From: Bacteroidota bacterium
GTDB taxonomy: Bacteria > Bacteroidota > Bacteroidia > UBA4408
Reading direction: 5' to 3'
DNA: 64,000 nucleotides
Assembly: GCA_016718805.1 (NCBI GenBank)
Contig: JADKCP010000006.1
Location: 58,002 to 122,001 of the forward strand
Part shown: piece after piece, positions 21,001-28,792 of the stretch
Position numbering within the stretch: the first letter of the stretch is position 1
Layout: the number at the start of each line of letters is the position of its first letter
The notes under the pieces: generated by a model
What the model was told of the DNA's origin: nothing
What the model saw: the letters and a program-made list of their open reading frames with translations, nothing else
Database searches by the model: none
Position numbers and translations under genes: made by a program

Positions 21001-21800
21001 GTACCATCCGCACTAACAAATGGAAAATCTTCATCATACTGCGAATTTATAGTTGCATCGAGTCGAATAGGATTTGTCCAGTCGCCATTATCCATGCGCT
21101 TTACTTTGTAAATGTCTTTCCCATTTTTATCGTTCGAACCGTAGCTCGAAAAATAAATTTCATTCTTTGTAGGATTCAGCACAACAACTGATTCCTCATT
21201 TTTCTTTTTATCCAAATCAGTTTTAAAATCATCCGGTTTCACCAACAATTTTAAACCCAGTGAACTTAAATCGTAGGCCCTGAAATAATCGGTAAGTTTC
21301 AGTTCCTTTTTTTCCATAACAGTTAAATCGCTAATGTTTTTTAATAATTCCATTCCGTTACGGCACATATCCAATTGGCGGTCAACCGGAAATTTATCGA
21401 GATCAGCCTTTATAGCTTTCAACTTAAACGTATTGTAAGCATTTAGTGCGCTCGAAAAACGATAGTTCAAATGATAGGCTTTTCCTAAGTAATAAAATAC
21501 GGCATTCGGAGTTTCTGCATTTCGCGATGCAAATTCAAGGTATGAGATTGGTTTTTCACGATCGTTGCCAGCTTCAAGTGCACATACTCCATATCGGTAA
21601 TTGTAAACAGGATCTTTGGCATAAAAGCTCAACAATTGAGAGTAGAGCGGAAGCGCCGAGGTAAAATCACCTGCATCAAAATATTTTTGTGCTTGCTTCT
21701 TTACATCCGATTCAGAAGTATTTTGAGCTTGTACTGCATTTGTTAGATAAATGCAAAAGCCTATTAACACCAGTTTAAAATAAGTCGAGAGTAATCTCAT
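15036..21800 (-). CDS. giant TPR / PD40 / coiled-coil protein with three SPOR-like domains
   Basis: The 2254-residue protein has a signal peptide cleaved near VQAQ (about residue 25). TPR-like helices follow to about 150, then a PD40 beta-propeller region from about 200 to 345 (NEIYFSSYGSNDKNGKDIYK, TTLYFCSKGHNSMGGYDVFK). Next comes a carboxypeptidase-regulatory-like beta-sandwich (about 350-430). A very long Ala/Glu/Lys/Gln-rich coiled coil alternates with Thr/Ser-rich low-complexity linkers to about 1800. Three SPOR-like domains begin near residues 1808 (VFKVQIGAFRNPIP), 2014 (VYTVQVGVYSKPIL) and 2163 (VFKVQIGVFRSEIP). SPOR domains bind denuded peptidoglycan, so an envelope-spanning scaffold is a reasonable inference. 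No T9SS sorting domain is seen. Function is not established. The composition gives many antisense open frames, which I treat as shadows. Confidence 0.85.
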   Translation of the reverse strand: MRLLSTYFKLVLIGFCIYLTNAVQAQNTSESDVKKQAQKYFDAGDFTSALPLYSQLLSFYAKDPVYNYRYGVCALEAGNDREKPISYLEFASRNAETPNAVFYYLGKAYHLNYRFSSALNAYNTFKLKAIKADLDKFPVDRQLDMCRNGMELLKNISDLTVMEKKELKLTDYFRAYDLSSLGLKLLVKPDDFKTDLDKKKNEESVVVLNPTKNEIYFSSYGSNDKNGKDIYKVKRMDNGDWTNPIRLDATINSQYDEDFPFVSADGTTLYFCSKGHNSMGGYDVFKSLYNPASGSWGAPENMDFAINTPDDDILYVADEVNKIAYFSSRRTSGQGNINVYKIKIGPQPPSIALISGVFSGSDENSHPEATITVRDSETKNIIGVYKSDPKTGNYSIPLPSSGKYIFNVESDVSPMKTETVIVPDKKDLGTLQQKISIKNDKLLVENIFDDAAINEANLQALLKAKAKLEVNYVAEVKPVEEPKVSNLSNQDLLNIAYQDAKDTQTEADKLKLKSDQAYALSKSKMDAAKSKLSNAETIEKDAQAIASAQEKASEVEKANQLKKEAKAATMQAYAIYTIAKNIEEDASSKQAEADQSMNYAKELDKAVQINSKESIAKLTAQKNNLPEEVPQKNIAESASADLIEMAEAKQQQADAAESRSKLMRTEILDIELKSESLAKDKASASDASTIKEITKQIDELALEKSDKQKKLQDNSALENQLRQEADDLKNQSQIVASVMNDLKEGANLPVPTVQEKITLGNELAIDLGRANTLAKIEPVLQPNNSDINDAAADAFITTEIGKSPVTADNFSAKMSQANKISDPVKREEQKNIVRVQMNANWDKEIASIKSQQANSKDKNERASLQSRVTELENLKAMNNPTPEIALTTASEVNQSNTQASTVKSTETNNLATTSPTKSDSISGVNQATQASSTLAENNQSQTNSTTETTKLAENSKTTEETTGKQNTASTEEPAKTTAVTTSTSENQVAKTDSTIAVTTSKETISEPITEAVKEEAKTENVAVTTAAEPVDMEKLEEDYNQQLAMVNKIADVAERNKANQVLAESWTKIADTKLAQTQSQVSQGKTSEELTELNKTLTELTELKGKIAAAAAPIAVAENTTASEPKSENPVDSKTVTTPTVTQNSTTPPTLGVVETAPDAVKLETAFASESAKVQARKADKFNLEVQNLKEEEDSLTKLLAQNTDVTQADRLGKLLEATQKEMFVKKIESLKAHSVANGIEFTNYADELKKASGNSTKMESDNVSRAEMLVAEAAYYFNEASIKSETSQSITDASLKEAEMKKIVELEKTAIEKQVRALATYGVPVYTASADTVKATNAEASQNQLAQTTQPVTTSNNAANDEAAIEKTTTSITNTQPIAEVKQAENDASKSATTVSNETVNSTDTKTPTTGAETTTTSPVLTPTVESKSTTSETNNQPATTSPATTNQTATTNPASSTQQSSTNPESSNQAAIAEPVLNNLAATTNQEIAQTQVSDSLIQERAQAFVYPTDTMKSSVTVNKAISDSVVTSPYYKYYNGLLVAATENMQQSSFYAERGDELKKLSVVDSLRAEDFITQASQSKDTLQMQQLLSRAAEATYQANDKKDRADSSYSVARRLKAASVDNKNSAARYIDRLSENDRDVLVAVMNSAKQGTKPGRQLAAAKTQKPVQNPLANNTTPNPVNQAATTATTNETAQVATVPTKKTEETTQQTVDSRSSQNESKTSPTVNASNETAVTIQNKETTSTNSVEELKTIGAQNTLATTSSDLKLVVNERNELAQEAVFSKVSNAVYSNNNPIPINTALPSGIVFKVQIGAFRNPIPQDLFRGFDPISGETTPTGITRYTAGYFKNMEAANSAKREINGLGYKDAFVVAFCNGKRVSIPDAIAMVRAGNTCVGDGLAENKLNIAAAKEPVKNEEKAKEVKVDTSGTFASNALKNKQISEELKSTTDTIRSVKEPLAEATSTVQKQEELPVKAVEKQEEVPVKIVEKQTILESDAGPVAPSVSFEDVKGLVYTVQVGVYSKPILANQLFNIQPLYFERTPNGLYRYTSGVFDNLEMATTAKASIVDIGVKDAFVTTYFNGSRIPVEQAKQLEAEKGKAIFANSPNLNKQPEINSNAKITGLNQVVPTVRVEKETPTSEGANKIALPVEGLKNQASTTIVFKVQIGVFRSEIPLEIAAIFLKLSSRGIDHYQTSDSLNIYTIGNLRDIKSANNLKDEVIQEGLPDAFVVAFKGGNKMKLEDAIRESSKK

Positions 21801-22271
21801 AGAGACAAAACCTGCTAAAATTGTTTGTTTTGGTAATCAATTAACTATATAAAATAATTGCACAAAATACTAAAATTAAATACGTTTATTCCGTCAAATT
21901 AGAGTTTTTATACACGGGTTTTTAACCATTGTTATTTGATAAATTACTATTTTTTGTAACACCGCTTTCATGATTCATAATTTGGTAAAATTCCATAGCA
22001 TTGGATACTATTTCTTTCAATTAAAAAATCTACAGACTTTAAATTCAGAAACTGAATAGGTATAAGGCATTCTAAATCAAAGAAAAACCTTCGTGAAAAT
22101 AATTCCAAACTACCACAAAAAATGCAGTATTGCTTTTACAAAACTTCAAATGCTGATAAGGCAGATTGAATAATTGAAATCATTCAATACAAAAATAACC
22201 GTATGGGAACAGAAAAATTTGCTAAGCTTGATTAGTTGGAGGGCTTACCCTTTGCTAAGATGTAGTAGGTA
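21801..22271. other. intergenic region without recognised genes
   Basis: About 470 bp of AT-rich sequence separates the SPOR gene from the DUF2200 gene, both on the minus strand. I see no coding frame, no strong hairpin and no good TAnnTTTG box close to the SPOR gene start. It probably carries that gene's promoter plus the 3' end of the DUF1801/DUF2200 transcript. Confidence 0.5.
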
Positions 22272-22640
22272 TTAAGAATCGCTTCTCAGTATTTTTTCGA
22301 GTTTTTTTCCTTTTGCCAATTCATCTACCAACTTATCTAAATACCTTACTTGGCGGGTTAAAGGATTCTCAATTTCTTCAATTCTGTATCCGCAAATAAG
22401 TCCTTTAATTTGATTTGCGTTTGGAGGGAGATTTGCCTGTTTGAAAAACTCCTCAAAATTTACTTTTTGTTCAAAAAGCTGCTCAAGTTTCATTGCATTA
22501 AAGCCGGTAAGCCATTCAATAACTTGTTGCAGTTCGTCAATGGTTCGACCTTTTCGAACAACTTTTGTAACATAGTGCGGATACACTGATGCAACCGTCA
22601 TTTTTGCAATTTTTTGGTTGTGTTCCTCAGTAACTTTCAT
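22272..22640 (-). CDS. DUF2200 family protein
   Basis: The 122-residue protein has the DUF2200 pattern: HNQKIAKMTVASVYPHYVTKVVRKGRT near the start, IEWLTGF, then NANQIKGLICGYRIEEIENPL and a C-terminal helix (YLDKLVDELAKGKKLEKIL). It is small, soluble and without a signal peptide. The biochemical role of the family is not known. The gene starts one base after the stop of the DUF1801 gene, so the two are likely translated from one message. Confidence 0.85.
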   Translation of the reverse strand: MKVTEEHNQKIAKMTVASVYPHYVTKVVRKGRTIDELQQVIEWLTGFNAMKLEQLFEQKVNFEEFFKQANLPPNANQIKGLICGYRIEEIENPLTRQVRYLDKLVDELAKGKKLEKILRSDS

Positions 22641-22641
22641 C

Positions 22642-23034
22642 TTATTTTAATCGCTCCAATTTTCCTTTTTTCTTCACAATATTTTTATAATCGTATTGTA
22701 TTTCCCTTCCCTTTTTTAAGCAACGTTTTATAAGCTTCAAATCTATTTCATCCGGCTTTGTAAAAGTCAATGATGCATCTTTAAATTTACCTGATCCGGG
22801 TTTTAATTCAGGTTCATTAAATTCAACACCGCTCCAAAACAACAAGCGAATTCCACTTTTTAATTTGCTGTAACCAACAATTGGATTACCTTCTAAAAAC
22901 CAAACCGGATGCGCATGCCAAATTTTGTTTTCAGCATCGGTGTAAACCGCATCAATGGTAACTGCTAACAAATTGCAAATTTCTTTATCAAGCTCAAGTT
23001 GCTTGGTATTATAAGCTAAAACTTCAGAATTCAT
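22642..23034 (-). CDS. DUF1801 (YdhG-like) domain protein
   Basis: This is a 130-residue soluble protein of the DUF1801/YdhG-like fold, whose relatives include proteins annotated as putative iron chaperones. Visible family features are KIWHAHPVWFLEGNPIVGYS and the strand GIRLLFWSGVEF, followed by the FKDASLTF segment and a C-terminal KRCLKKGREIQYDY helix. No metal-binding cluster is obvious, so the iron-chaperone label should not be carried over. It pairs with the DUF2200 gene (1-bp gap) and is divergent from the M19 dipeptidase gene 105 bp away. Confidence 0.82.
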   Translation of the reverse strand: MNSEVLAYNTKQLELDKEICNLLAVTIDAVYTDAENKIWHAHPVWFLEGNPIVGYSKLKSGIRLLFWSGVEFNEPELKPGSGKFKDASLTFTKPDEIDLKLIKRCLKKGREIQYDYKNIVKKKGKLERLK

Positions 23035-23139
23035 TCAGTATAAAATTAAACTGCACACAAGGTAAACCTTTTCTTTTTGTTAATGAAGTAATTCTAGCAT
23101 TTTTCAATTAATTTTATTCCGACTAAAAATAGAAAATAT

Positions 23140-24123
23140 ATGTATCCTGTAATCGATTTTCATTGCGACATGCTCTCTTACATGCTCGAAGCGCCCAATC
23201 CTCAACCCAACCAACTTACGAGTATAGGTTGCAGTATTCCGGCATTGCTGCAAGGAAATGTAGTGCTTCAAATAATGGCAATTTATGCAACGGTTGAACC
23301 AGGAAGCTCGGTTAAAGGGATACTGCAAAGTGTGCTTTTTAATGAACTGATTAGTTCCCATTCAACAAAACTTCAAAAGTTTGATAACACATTTTTCGAA
23401 AGTCGGCTTGGTGAAAGGAACACAGTTACTTGTATAGCTGCTATTGAAAATGCTGCTTCCTTTGCCGAAGAAAATGAACCACTTTCAGTTTCTTTTAAAA
23501 GGCTTGAAAAAATAATTACAACTACCGGGAAATTGGCATATATAGGTTTGACACATCATGGAGAAAACCGATTTGGTGGTGGAAATAGCACTTCTGTTGG
23601 CCTCAAAAAGGATGGTGAAGCATTACTTGAATATTTATCCGAAAAAAAAATTGGGTTAGATTTTTCGCACACCAGCGATGCTCTTGCTTACGACATACTT
23701 ACCTATATTTCAAAAAATAAATTACAAGTACCTATTTTAGCAAGTCACTCGAATTTCAGATCGGTGTACAAACATCCTCGAAACTTACCGGATGAAATCG
23801 CACGTGAAATTATTTTACAGAAAGGACTTATTGGAATGAACTTTTTACGTGCATTTGTTAATGATAAAAATCCGGATGCATTGTTAGATCATATTGAATA
23901 CGGAATGAAGCTTGGCGCGGAAGATGTACTCTGCTTTGGCGCCGATTTCTTTTATACCGAAAGCCATCCCGATCAAAGTCGAGTTCCATTTTTTTATCCT
24001 CAACATCAAAATGCAGCCACCTATCCTACCATACTAAACTCGCTTACAAACAAGTATTCAATAGAGCAACTAAAAAATCTTAGTCATCAAAATGCAATCA
24101 ATTTTACTTCACGTTTATGCTAG
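23140..24123 (+). CDS. membrane dipeptidase, peptidase family M19
   Basis: This is a 327-residue zinc dipeptidase of the renal-dipeptidase type. The expected metal ligands are visible: H8 and D10 in DFHCD, bridging E103 in AAIENAAS, H177 in LDFSHTSD and H203 in ILASHSNFR, with a late Asp in CFGADFF. GLTHHGENRFGGG (136-148) is the substrate-loop motif. There is no signal peptide, so a cytoplasmic location is likely despite the family name. Substrates would be dipeptides, possibly with a D-residue at the C-terminal side. The ATG at 23140 gives the normal N-terminus. Confidence 0.92.
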   Translation: MYPVIDFHCDMLSYMLEAPNPQPNQLTSIGCSIPALLQGNVVLQIMAIYATVEPGSSVKGILQSVLFNELISSHSTKLQKFDNTFFESRLGERNTVTCIAAIENAASFAEENEPLSVSFKRLEKIITTTGKLAYIGLTHHGENRFGGGNSTSVGLKKDGEALLEYLSEKKIGLDFSHTSDALAYDILTYISKNKLQVPILASHSNFRSVYKHPRNLPDEIAREIILQKGLIGMNFLRAFVNDKNPDALLDHIEYGMKLGAEDVLCFGADFFYTESHPDQSRVPFFYPQHQNAATYPTILNSLTNKYSIEQLKNLSHQNAINFTSRLC

Positions 24124-24524
24124 ACTAATTTTTATACTGTCACCATACAACATCCAATCGTCACAGCTATATTAGCATTACCTCACTTTTTTTTGACTGG
24201 CCCATTCTGATTTAGTTTGAATTAAAAAGTATGTTGAACATAATTGAATTTTAATTTATTGAACTTACTAATTAAGAATACGCTTATTAAAAAAACCTTC
24301 ATACACTTATTTTACACATAACTTATCATTCACTTCGAACTATTCGCAAAGTAATTCAGTGAAACTATATGCAATTCAAAGACTGACCAACAGCGATAAG
24401 TAATACAATCTATTAACTGATTTTTTAACGAATCAACAAATTGTTTAACTAAAGTGTAATTATCCCTTTACAATTTCGACTATCCCTTTGATTTTATAAA
24501 TTTGCCTTCCAAATAAAATCAACA
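24124..24524 (+). promoter_or_regulatory. intergenic region carrying the fumC promoter
   Basis: This 400-bp AT-rich spacer has no gene. At its end TAAATTTG (24497-24504) is a perfect TAnnTTTG -7 box, with TTTC at 24474-24477 and a 19-bp spacer as the -33 element. Transcription would start near 24511, giving a leader of about 14 nt before the fumC ATG at 24525. Confidence 0.65.
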
Positions 24525-25919
24525 ATGAAAATCAGAATCGAAAAAGACACCATGGGAGCTGTTGAAGTTCCTGCAGATAAATACTGGGGCGCACAAACTG
24601 AACGCTCGCGAAACAATTTTAAAATTGGACCGGAAGCAAGCATGCCCAAAGAAATAATTTATGCATTTGCTTACCTTAAAAAAGCAGCTGCTCACGCCAA
24701 TTGCGATTTAAAAGTATTGAGTAGCGAAAAACGCGATTTAATTTCAAAAGTATGTGATGAAATTCTTACTAAAAGCCTTGACGATCAGTTTCCTTTAGTT
24801 ATTTGGCAAACCGGAAGTGGTACCCAAAGTAACATGAACGTAAACGAAGTGGTTGCCTACAGAGCACACGTTCTATCCGGAGGTAAACTTGATGATGAAA
24901 AAAAGATTCTTCATCCTAACGATGATGTGAATAAATCACAATCGAGCAACGATACTTATCCAACAGCCATGCACATTGCTGCTTATAAACAAGCAATAGA
25001 TTGTACGTTGCCGGGCATGAAAAAGTTGAGAGATACGCTAAAGAGCAAATCCGATTCTTTTCAATCAATTGTAAAAACAGGGCGTACGCATTTTATGGAT
25101 GCAACTCCTTTAACCCTTGGACAAGAGTTTAGTGGCTATGTGCAACAACTTGACAACAGTATGCGCGCTATTAAAAATGCGCTCGAAATGGTAGCTGAAT
25201 TAGCACTTGGAGGAACTGCTGTTGGAACCGGATTAAATACACCCAAAGGTTATGATGTGCTGGTTGCAAAAAAAATTGCAGAATTTACCGGTTTACCCTT
25301 TGTAACCGCCCCTAATAAATTTGAAGCTTTGGCTGCACACGATGCCATGGTTGAATTATCGGCTGCATACAAGCGTGCAGCAGTTGCATTAATGAAAATA
25401 GCCAATGATGTGCGCATGTTATCATCCGGTCCGCGTTGTGGCATTGGCGAAATTATTATTCCGGATAACGAACCAGGTTCATCCATTATGCCCGGAAAAG
25501 TTAATCCAACTCAACCGGAAGCCCTTACCATGGTTTGTGCGCAAGTAATGGGTAATGATGTTGCTGTTGGAATTGGAGGAAGTAACGGGCATTTTGAACT
25601 AAATGTTTTCAAACCGCTCATCGCTGCGAATGTGCTGCAATCGGGACGATTGATTGGTGATGCTTGCGTATCGTTTGAAGAAAAATGTGCCCGCGGTATT
25701 GAGCCAAATTTAGATGCAATAAAAAACAACCTCGAAAATTCATTGATGTTGGTTACTGCATTAAACCCACACATAGGTTACGAAAATGCTGCTAAAATTG
25801 CTAAAAAAGCACACAAGGAAAATACTACCTTACGCAAAGCTGCAATCGATTTAGGCTTGCTAACTGATCAACAGTTTACCGACTGGGTTAAACCGGAAGA
25901 CATGTGTGGTACACTTTAG
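24525..25919 (+). CDS. fumC: fumarate hydratase, class II
   Basis: FumC interconverts fumarate and malate in the TCA cycle as an oxygen-stable homotetramer. The 464-residue protein is full length. The N-terminal GAVEVPADKYWGAQTERS, the WQTGSGTQSNMNVNEV active-site block, the TGRTHFMDATPL segment, and the superfamily signature GSSIMPGKVNP around residue 318 (mobile catalytic Ser loop) all match class II fumarases. The GSGTQSNMN and SNDTYPTAMH motifs favour fumarase over aspartase. It has its own promoter (24474-24504). The next frame, a small barrel-like protein, begins within its last codons. Confidence 0.97.
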   Translation: MKIRIEKDTMGAVEVPADKYWGAQTERSRNNFKIGPEASMPKEIIYAFAYLKKAAAHANCDLKVLSSEKRDLISKVCDEILTKSLDDQFPLVIWQTGSGTQSNMNVNEVVAYRAHVLSGGKLDDEKKILHPNDDVNKSQSSNDTYPTAMHIAAYKQAIDCTLPGMKKLRDTLKSKSDSFQSIVKTGRTHFMDATPLTLGQEFSGYVQQLDNSMRAIKNALEMVAELALGGTAVGTGLNTPKGYDVLVAKKIAEFTGLPFVTAPNKFEALAAHDAMVELSAAYKRAAVALMKIANDVRMLSSGPRCGIGEIIIPDNEPGSSIMPGKVNPTQPEALTMVCAQVMGNDVAVGIGGSNGHFELNVFKPLIAANVLQSGRLIGDACVSFEEKCARGIEPNLDAIKNNLENSLMLVTALNPHIGYENAAKIAKKAHKENTTLRKAAIDLGLLTDQQFTDWVKPEDMCGTL

Positions 25920-26505
25920 TTATTTTCAATTGAAACATAAGCTCCTCCTTTTGCTAGTTATTTCTTGTGCATATCTCAAAGTATATGCACAAGAAAACAA
26001 TGCAAAAAATCCCAAAGAAGAAATCACCATTAAAAAGGATCGTTTTCTTAAAAAAACAAATTGGATTACACTAGGATGGGGCTATGCTCAAAAATTGAAC
26101 TCCTTCGAAGCTTGTTTTCCTGGTTCATTAAATGCTTACTTTCATGTAAAGCAAGTGTACTTTAATGCAGGAATTATGCGCAGCAAACTCGATGTGTTGA
26201 TGGCAAAATACAGTGGCAATTTTTTGACCGATATACATGGAACAGTTGGCTTTAGAACGGAAACACGCAAAAACAATTTTTCCTATTTTGCAGGTCCTAG
26301 TTATGTACACGGTTTACTCGATTCCTCTACAACTTATAAAGGCATTGGCGCTTACGCAGAAATCCAATATATCCAAAAAATCTATTACGATATTGGTATA
26401 GGCTCTTCCATTTTTGTCAATTACAATCGATTTTTTCCGGTGTTGGGAATAAGATTAGATATTTATTTCAGCAATGCCTTTAGAGGTAGAAAAGTGGATG
26501 AATAG
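25906..26505 (+). CDS. small exported barrel-like protein of unknown function
   Basis: The frame gives up to 199 residues from a GTG at 25906, overlapping the end of fumC by 14 bp. A TTG at 25930 would give a protein starting LKHKLLLLLVISCAY. Either way a signal peptide is present, with likely cleavage after KVYAQ. The mature part has alternating Tyr/Phe strands (NWITLGWGYAQKLN, VYFNAGIMRSKLDVLM, FSYFAGPSYVHGL, YYDIGIGSSIFVNYN) suggesting a small outer-membrane barrel of roughly eight strands. No named family was recognised. Its start overlaps fumC, so it may be translationally coupled to it. Confidence 0.7.
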   Translation: MVHFSYFQLKHKLLLLLVISCAYLKVYAQENNAKNPKEEITIKKDRFLKKTNWITLGWGYAQKLNSFEACFPGSLNAYFHVKQVYFNAGIMRSKLDVLMAKYSGNFLTDIHGTVGFRTETRKNNFSYFAGPSYVHGLLDSSTTYKGIGAYAEIQYIQKIYYDIGIGSSIFVNYNRFFPVLGIRLDIYFSNAFRGRKVDE

Positions 26506-26677
26506 CAGTAGAATTCTGTGTATCACTGCATAAATTTCTTGCTTGAAAATCGTTCCTTCCTAATAAAACAGGGCTATAAAACGCAGGAAATTAATGAATG
26601 CCTTACACTAATTTTTCCTAAAACCTACAACTCGCAAATCTTAACAAATCTGGAAAAATAAAACGCCAAATTGTTTG

Positions 26678-26685
26678 TAAATTTG
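26678..26685 (+). promoter_or_regulatory. -7 box (TAAATTTG) immediately upstream of the MORN-like gene
   Basis: TAAATTTG matches TAnnTTTG perfectly and ends only six bases before the ATG at 26692. A start 5-8 bp downstream of the box would give an essentially leaderless message. It also argues against the longer reading from the TTG at 26671, which would place the box inside the coding region. No clear -33 element was seen. Confidence 0.5.
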
Positions 26686-26691
26686 CTGCTT

Positions 26692-27684
26692 ATGAAAAAC
26701 AACCTTTACCTCCTTCTATGCTTGTTGCTTGGAAGCAGTTTAACCGGCTTTGCTCAAAATAAAAAAGATGCCAAAGGATTGAAGCAAGGTGCCTGGGTGA
26801 AAATTGATCCATCTAAAAAAAATAAACTGTACGAAGGTTCCTTTGTGGATGATAAACCCAATGGATTGTTTAAGTACTATTTTCCATCCGGTAAAATTAA
26901 AGCCATAACAACTTACAGCGAAAATGGTACAAAAGCCAGGGCAATTTTGTTTGATGAGGCCGGAAATAAAATTTCAGAAGGATGTTATAGTAACGAAAAA
27001 AAAGACAGTGTTTGGAATTACTATAACCCTGAACGTACCTTGATTGCACAAGAGAGTTATGTGAACACCAAAAAACACGGTGTATGGCGAGTTTATTATG
27101 AAAACGGAAAACTTTATGAGGAACAAATCTGGCAAAACGGTGTTAAAGATGGTAGCTGGAAGCAGTTTTTTAAAAATGGAAATCCAAAAACTGAAGCAAC
27201 CTATAAGTCAGGAGAATTGGATGGAAGCATGAAATTGTTTTTTCCGGATGGAAAATTGGAATTGAACGGAACATACGTGAATGCTATGCGCGACGGTAAT
27301 TGGTTAAATTATTTACCCGGAGGCGATTTAAAAACAATAGAACATTACCGATCAGGAACTTTGCTTTCTACTGAGTATATTAATGGGGTTTTTACAGAAA
27401 ACTATCCGAACGATGTTTTAAAGAATAGTGTTACTTATAAGGATGGGAAAAAAAATGGAGCATTCACCGAATATTACAATGCCGGTCAATGGAAAAGAAG
27501 GTTGAAGCCCGCAGTTGATGATTTTCCGGCAGAAGAAGAAGAGTATTTTGAAGGTCAACAAATTAAACAACAAGGCAATTACCTCAACAATCAATTACAC
27601 GGAAAACTAATTCATTACAAAACCGATGGAAAGATTGAAAAAACAGAAGAATACGAAAATGGGAAATTAGTTTCCTCTAAATAA
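26692..27684 (+). CDS. exported MORN-repeat protein (YwqK-like)
   Basis: The 330-residue protein begins MKNNLYLLLCLLLGSSLTG, a signal peptide cleaved near GFAQ. It then consists of about a dozen MORN-variant repeats of the form Y-x-x-G-x-x-D/N-G-x-W/F (KLYEGSFVDDKPNGLFKYYF, KKHGVWRVYYENGKLYEEQ, VKDGSWKQFFKNGNPKTEA). Such repeats are annotated as YwqK-type antitoxins, but here the protein is exported and has no toxin neighbour. The antitoxin label is therefore not supported, and a surface or periplasmic scaffold is more likely. mnmA begins 13 bp after its stop. Confidence 0.85.
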   Translation: MKNNLYLLLCLLLGSSLTGFAQNKKDAKGLKQGAWVKIDPSKKNKLYEGSFVDDKPNGLFKYYFPSGKIKAITTYSENGTKARAILFDEAGNKISEGCYSNEKKDSVWNYYNPERTLIAQESYVNTKKHGVWRVYYENGKLYEEQIWQNGVKDGSWKQFFKNGNPKTEATYKSGELDGSMKLFFPDGKLELNGTYVNAMRDGNWLNYLPGGDLKTIEHYRSGTLLSTEYINGVFTENYPNDVLKNSVTYKDGKKNGAFTEYYNAGQWKRRLKPAVDDFPAEEEEYFEGQQIKQQGNYLNNQLHGKLIHYKTDGKIEKTEEYENGKLVSSK

Positions 27685-27697
27685 TTAAGCAGTAAAA

Positions 27698-28783
27698 ATG
27701 AGTAGTAAAGGAAGAATATTGGTGGCCATGAGTGGAGGAATTGACAGTTCCATTGCTGCTTTATTGTTGCATGAAGAAGGCTATGAAGTTGTTGGTATCA
27801 CAATGAAAACCTGGGATTATACAAGTTCGGGGGCTTCTAAAAAAGAAACCGGTTGTTGCAGTTTGGATTCAATCAACGATGCTCGCAGCATTGCTGTTGA
27901 CAATGGTTTTCATCATATCATTCTGGATATACGGGATGAATTTGGAGATTATATCATCGACAATTTTGTAGACGAATACCTTGCGGGAAGAACGCCAAAC
28001 CCTTGTGTGCTTTGCAATACACATATTAAATGGGAAGCATTACTTAAACGAGCCAATCAATTAAATTGCGAATTTATAGCCACCGGTCATTATGCAAATG
28101 TTCGATTAGAAAACAACCGGTATGTTATTTCCAAAGGTTTAGACGAAGCAAAAGATCAAAGTTATGTGCTGTGGGGTCTTAGTCAGGAAAGTTTAAAACG
28201 CACTAAATTTCCGCTTGGTAAATTCCACAAAAGCGACATAAAAAAAATGGCCATCGATCGTGGATTGGTTGATTTGGCTAACAAAAGCGAAAGCTACGAA
28301 ATTTGCTTTGTTCCGGATAATGATTACCGCGCTTTTTTAAAACACAAAGTTGCCGGACTGGAAGAAAAAGTGAAAGATGGTAATTTTATGAGTACCGATG
28401 GAAAAATATTGGGAAAGCATAAGGGCTATCCATTTTATACCATTGGTCAGCGCAAAGGCTTGGAAATTGCTGTTGGTGAACCACTTTTTGTGACCGAAAT
28501 TATTCCTGAAATTAACACAGTGGTGCTTGGAAAAAAGGAAGATCTTGAAAAAAAGGAAATGACTGTGCGCAATTATAATTTAATAAAATACGCTAATTTG
28601 GGAGAAGGCATGGAATTTTTAACCAAAATAAGGTACAAAGATGCTGGCACCCTTGCTACCGTGCGTGAAGATAATGGGAAAGCAAAAGTCTTGTTTCACA
28701 AAGAAGTTTCGGCGATAGCTCCGGGACAATCTGCCGTATTTTATGAAGGCAATGATTTGGTTGGAGGCGGTTTTATTATGTAA
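27698..28783 (+). CDS. mnmA: tRNA-specific 2-thiouridylase MnmA
   Basis: MnmA adds sulphur to U34 of tRNA Lys, Glu and Gln. The 361-residue protein starts with the PP-loop motif SGGIDSSIAA (12-21). The two catalytic cysteines are C103 (NPCVLCN) and C203 (SYEICFVPD), and FYTIGQRKGL is the usual C-terminal-half motif. FIATGHYANV is the conserved segment next to the active site. It lies between an exported MORN protein and a lipoprotein with short gaps, so it may be co-transcribed with genes unrelated in function. Confidence 0.96.
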   Translation: MSSKGRILVAMSGGIDSSIAALLLHEEGYEVVGITMKTWDYTSSGASKKETGCCSLDSINDARSIAVDNGFHHIILDIRDEFGDYIIDNFVDEYLAGRTPNPCVLCNTHIKWEALLKRANQLNCEFIATGHYANVRLENNRYVISKGLDEAKDQSYVLWGLSQESLKRTKFPLGKFHKSDIKKMAIDRGLVDLANKSESYEICFVPDNDYRAFLKHKVAGLEEKVKDGNFMSTDGKILGKHKGYPFYTIGQRKGLEIAVGEPLFVTEIIPEINTVVLGKKEDLEKKEMTVRNYNLIKYANLGEGMEFLTKIRYKDAGTLATVREDNGKAKVLFHKEVSAIAPGQSAVFYEGNDLVGGGFIM

Positions 28784-28792
28784 TTTTATAAA

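Noticed and set aside
26692..27684. YwqK-type antitoxin of a toxin-antitoxin pair
   Set aside because: The protein has a signal peptide and no toxin gene beside it; only the MORN repeats match.
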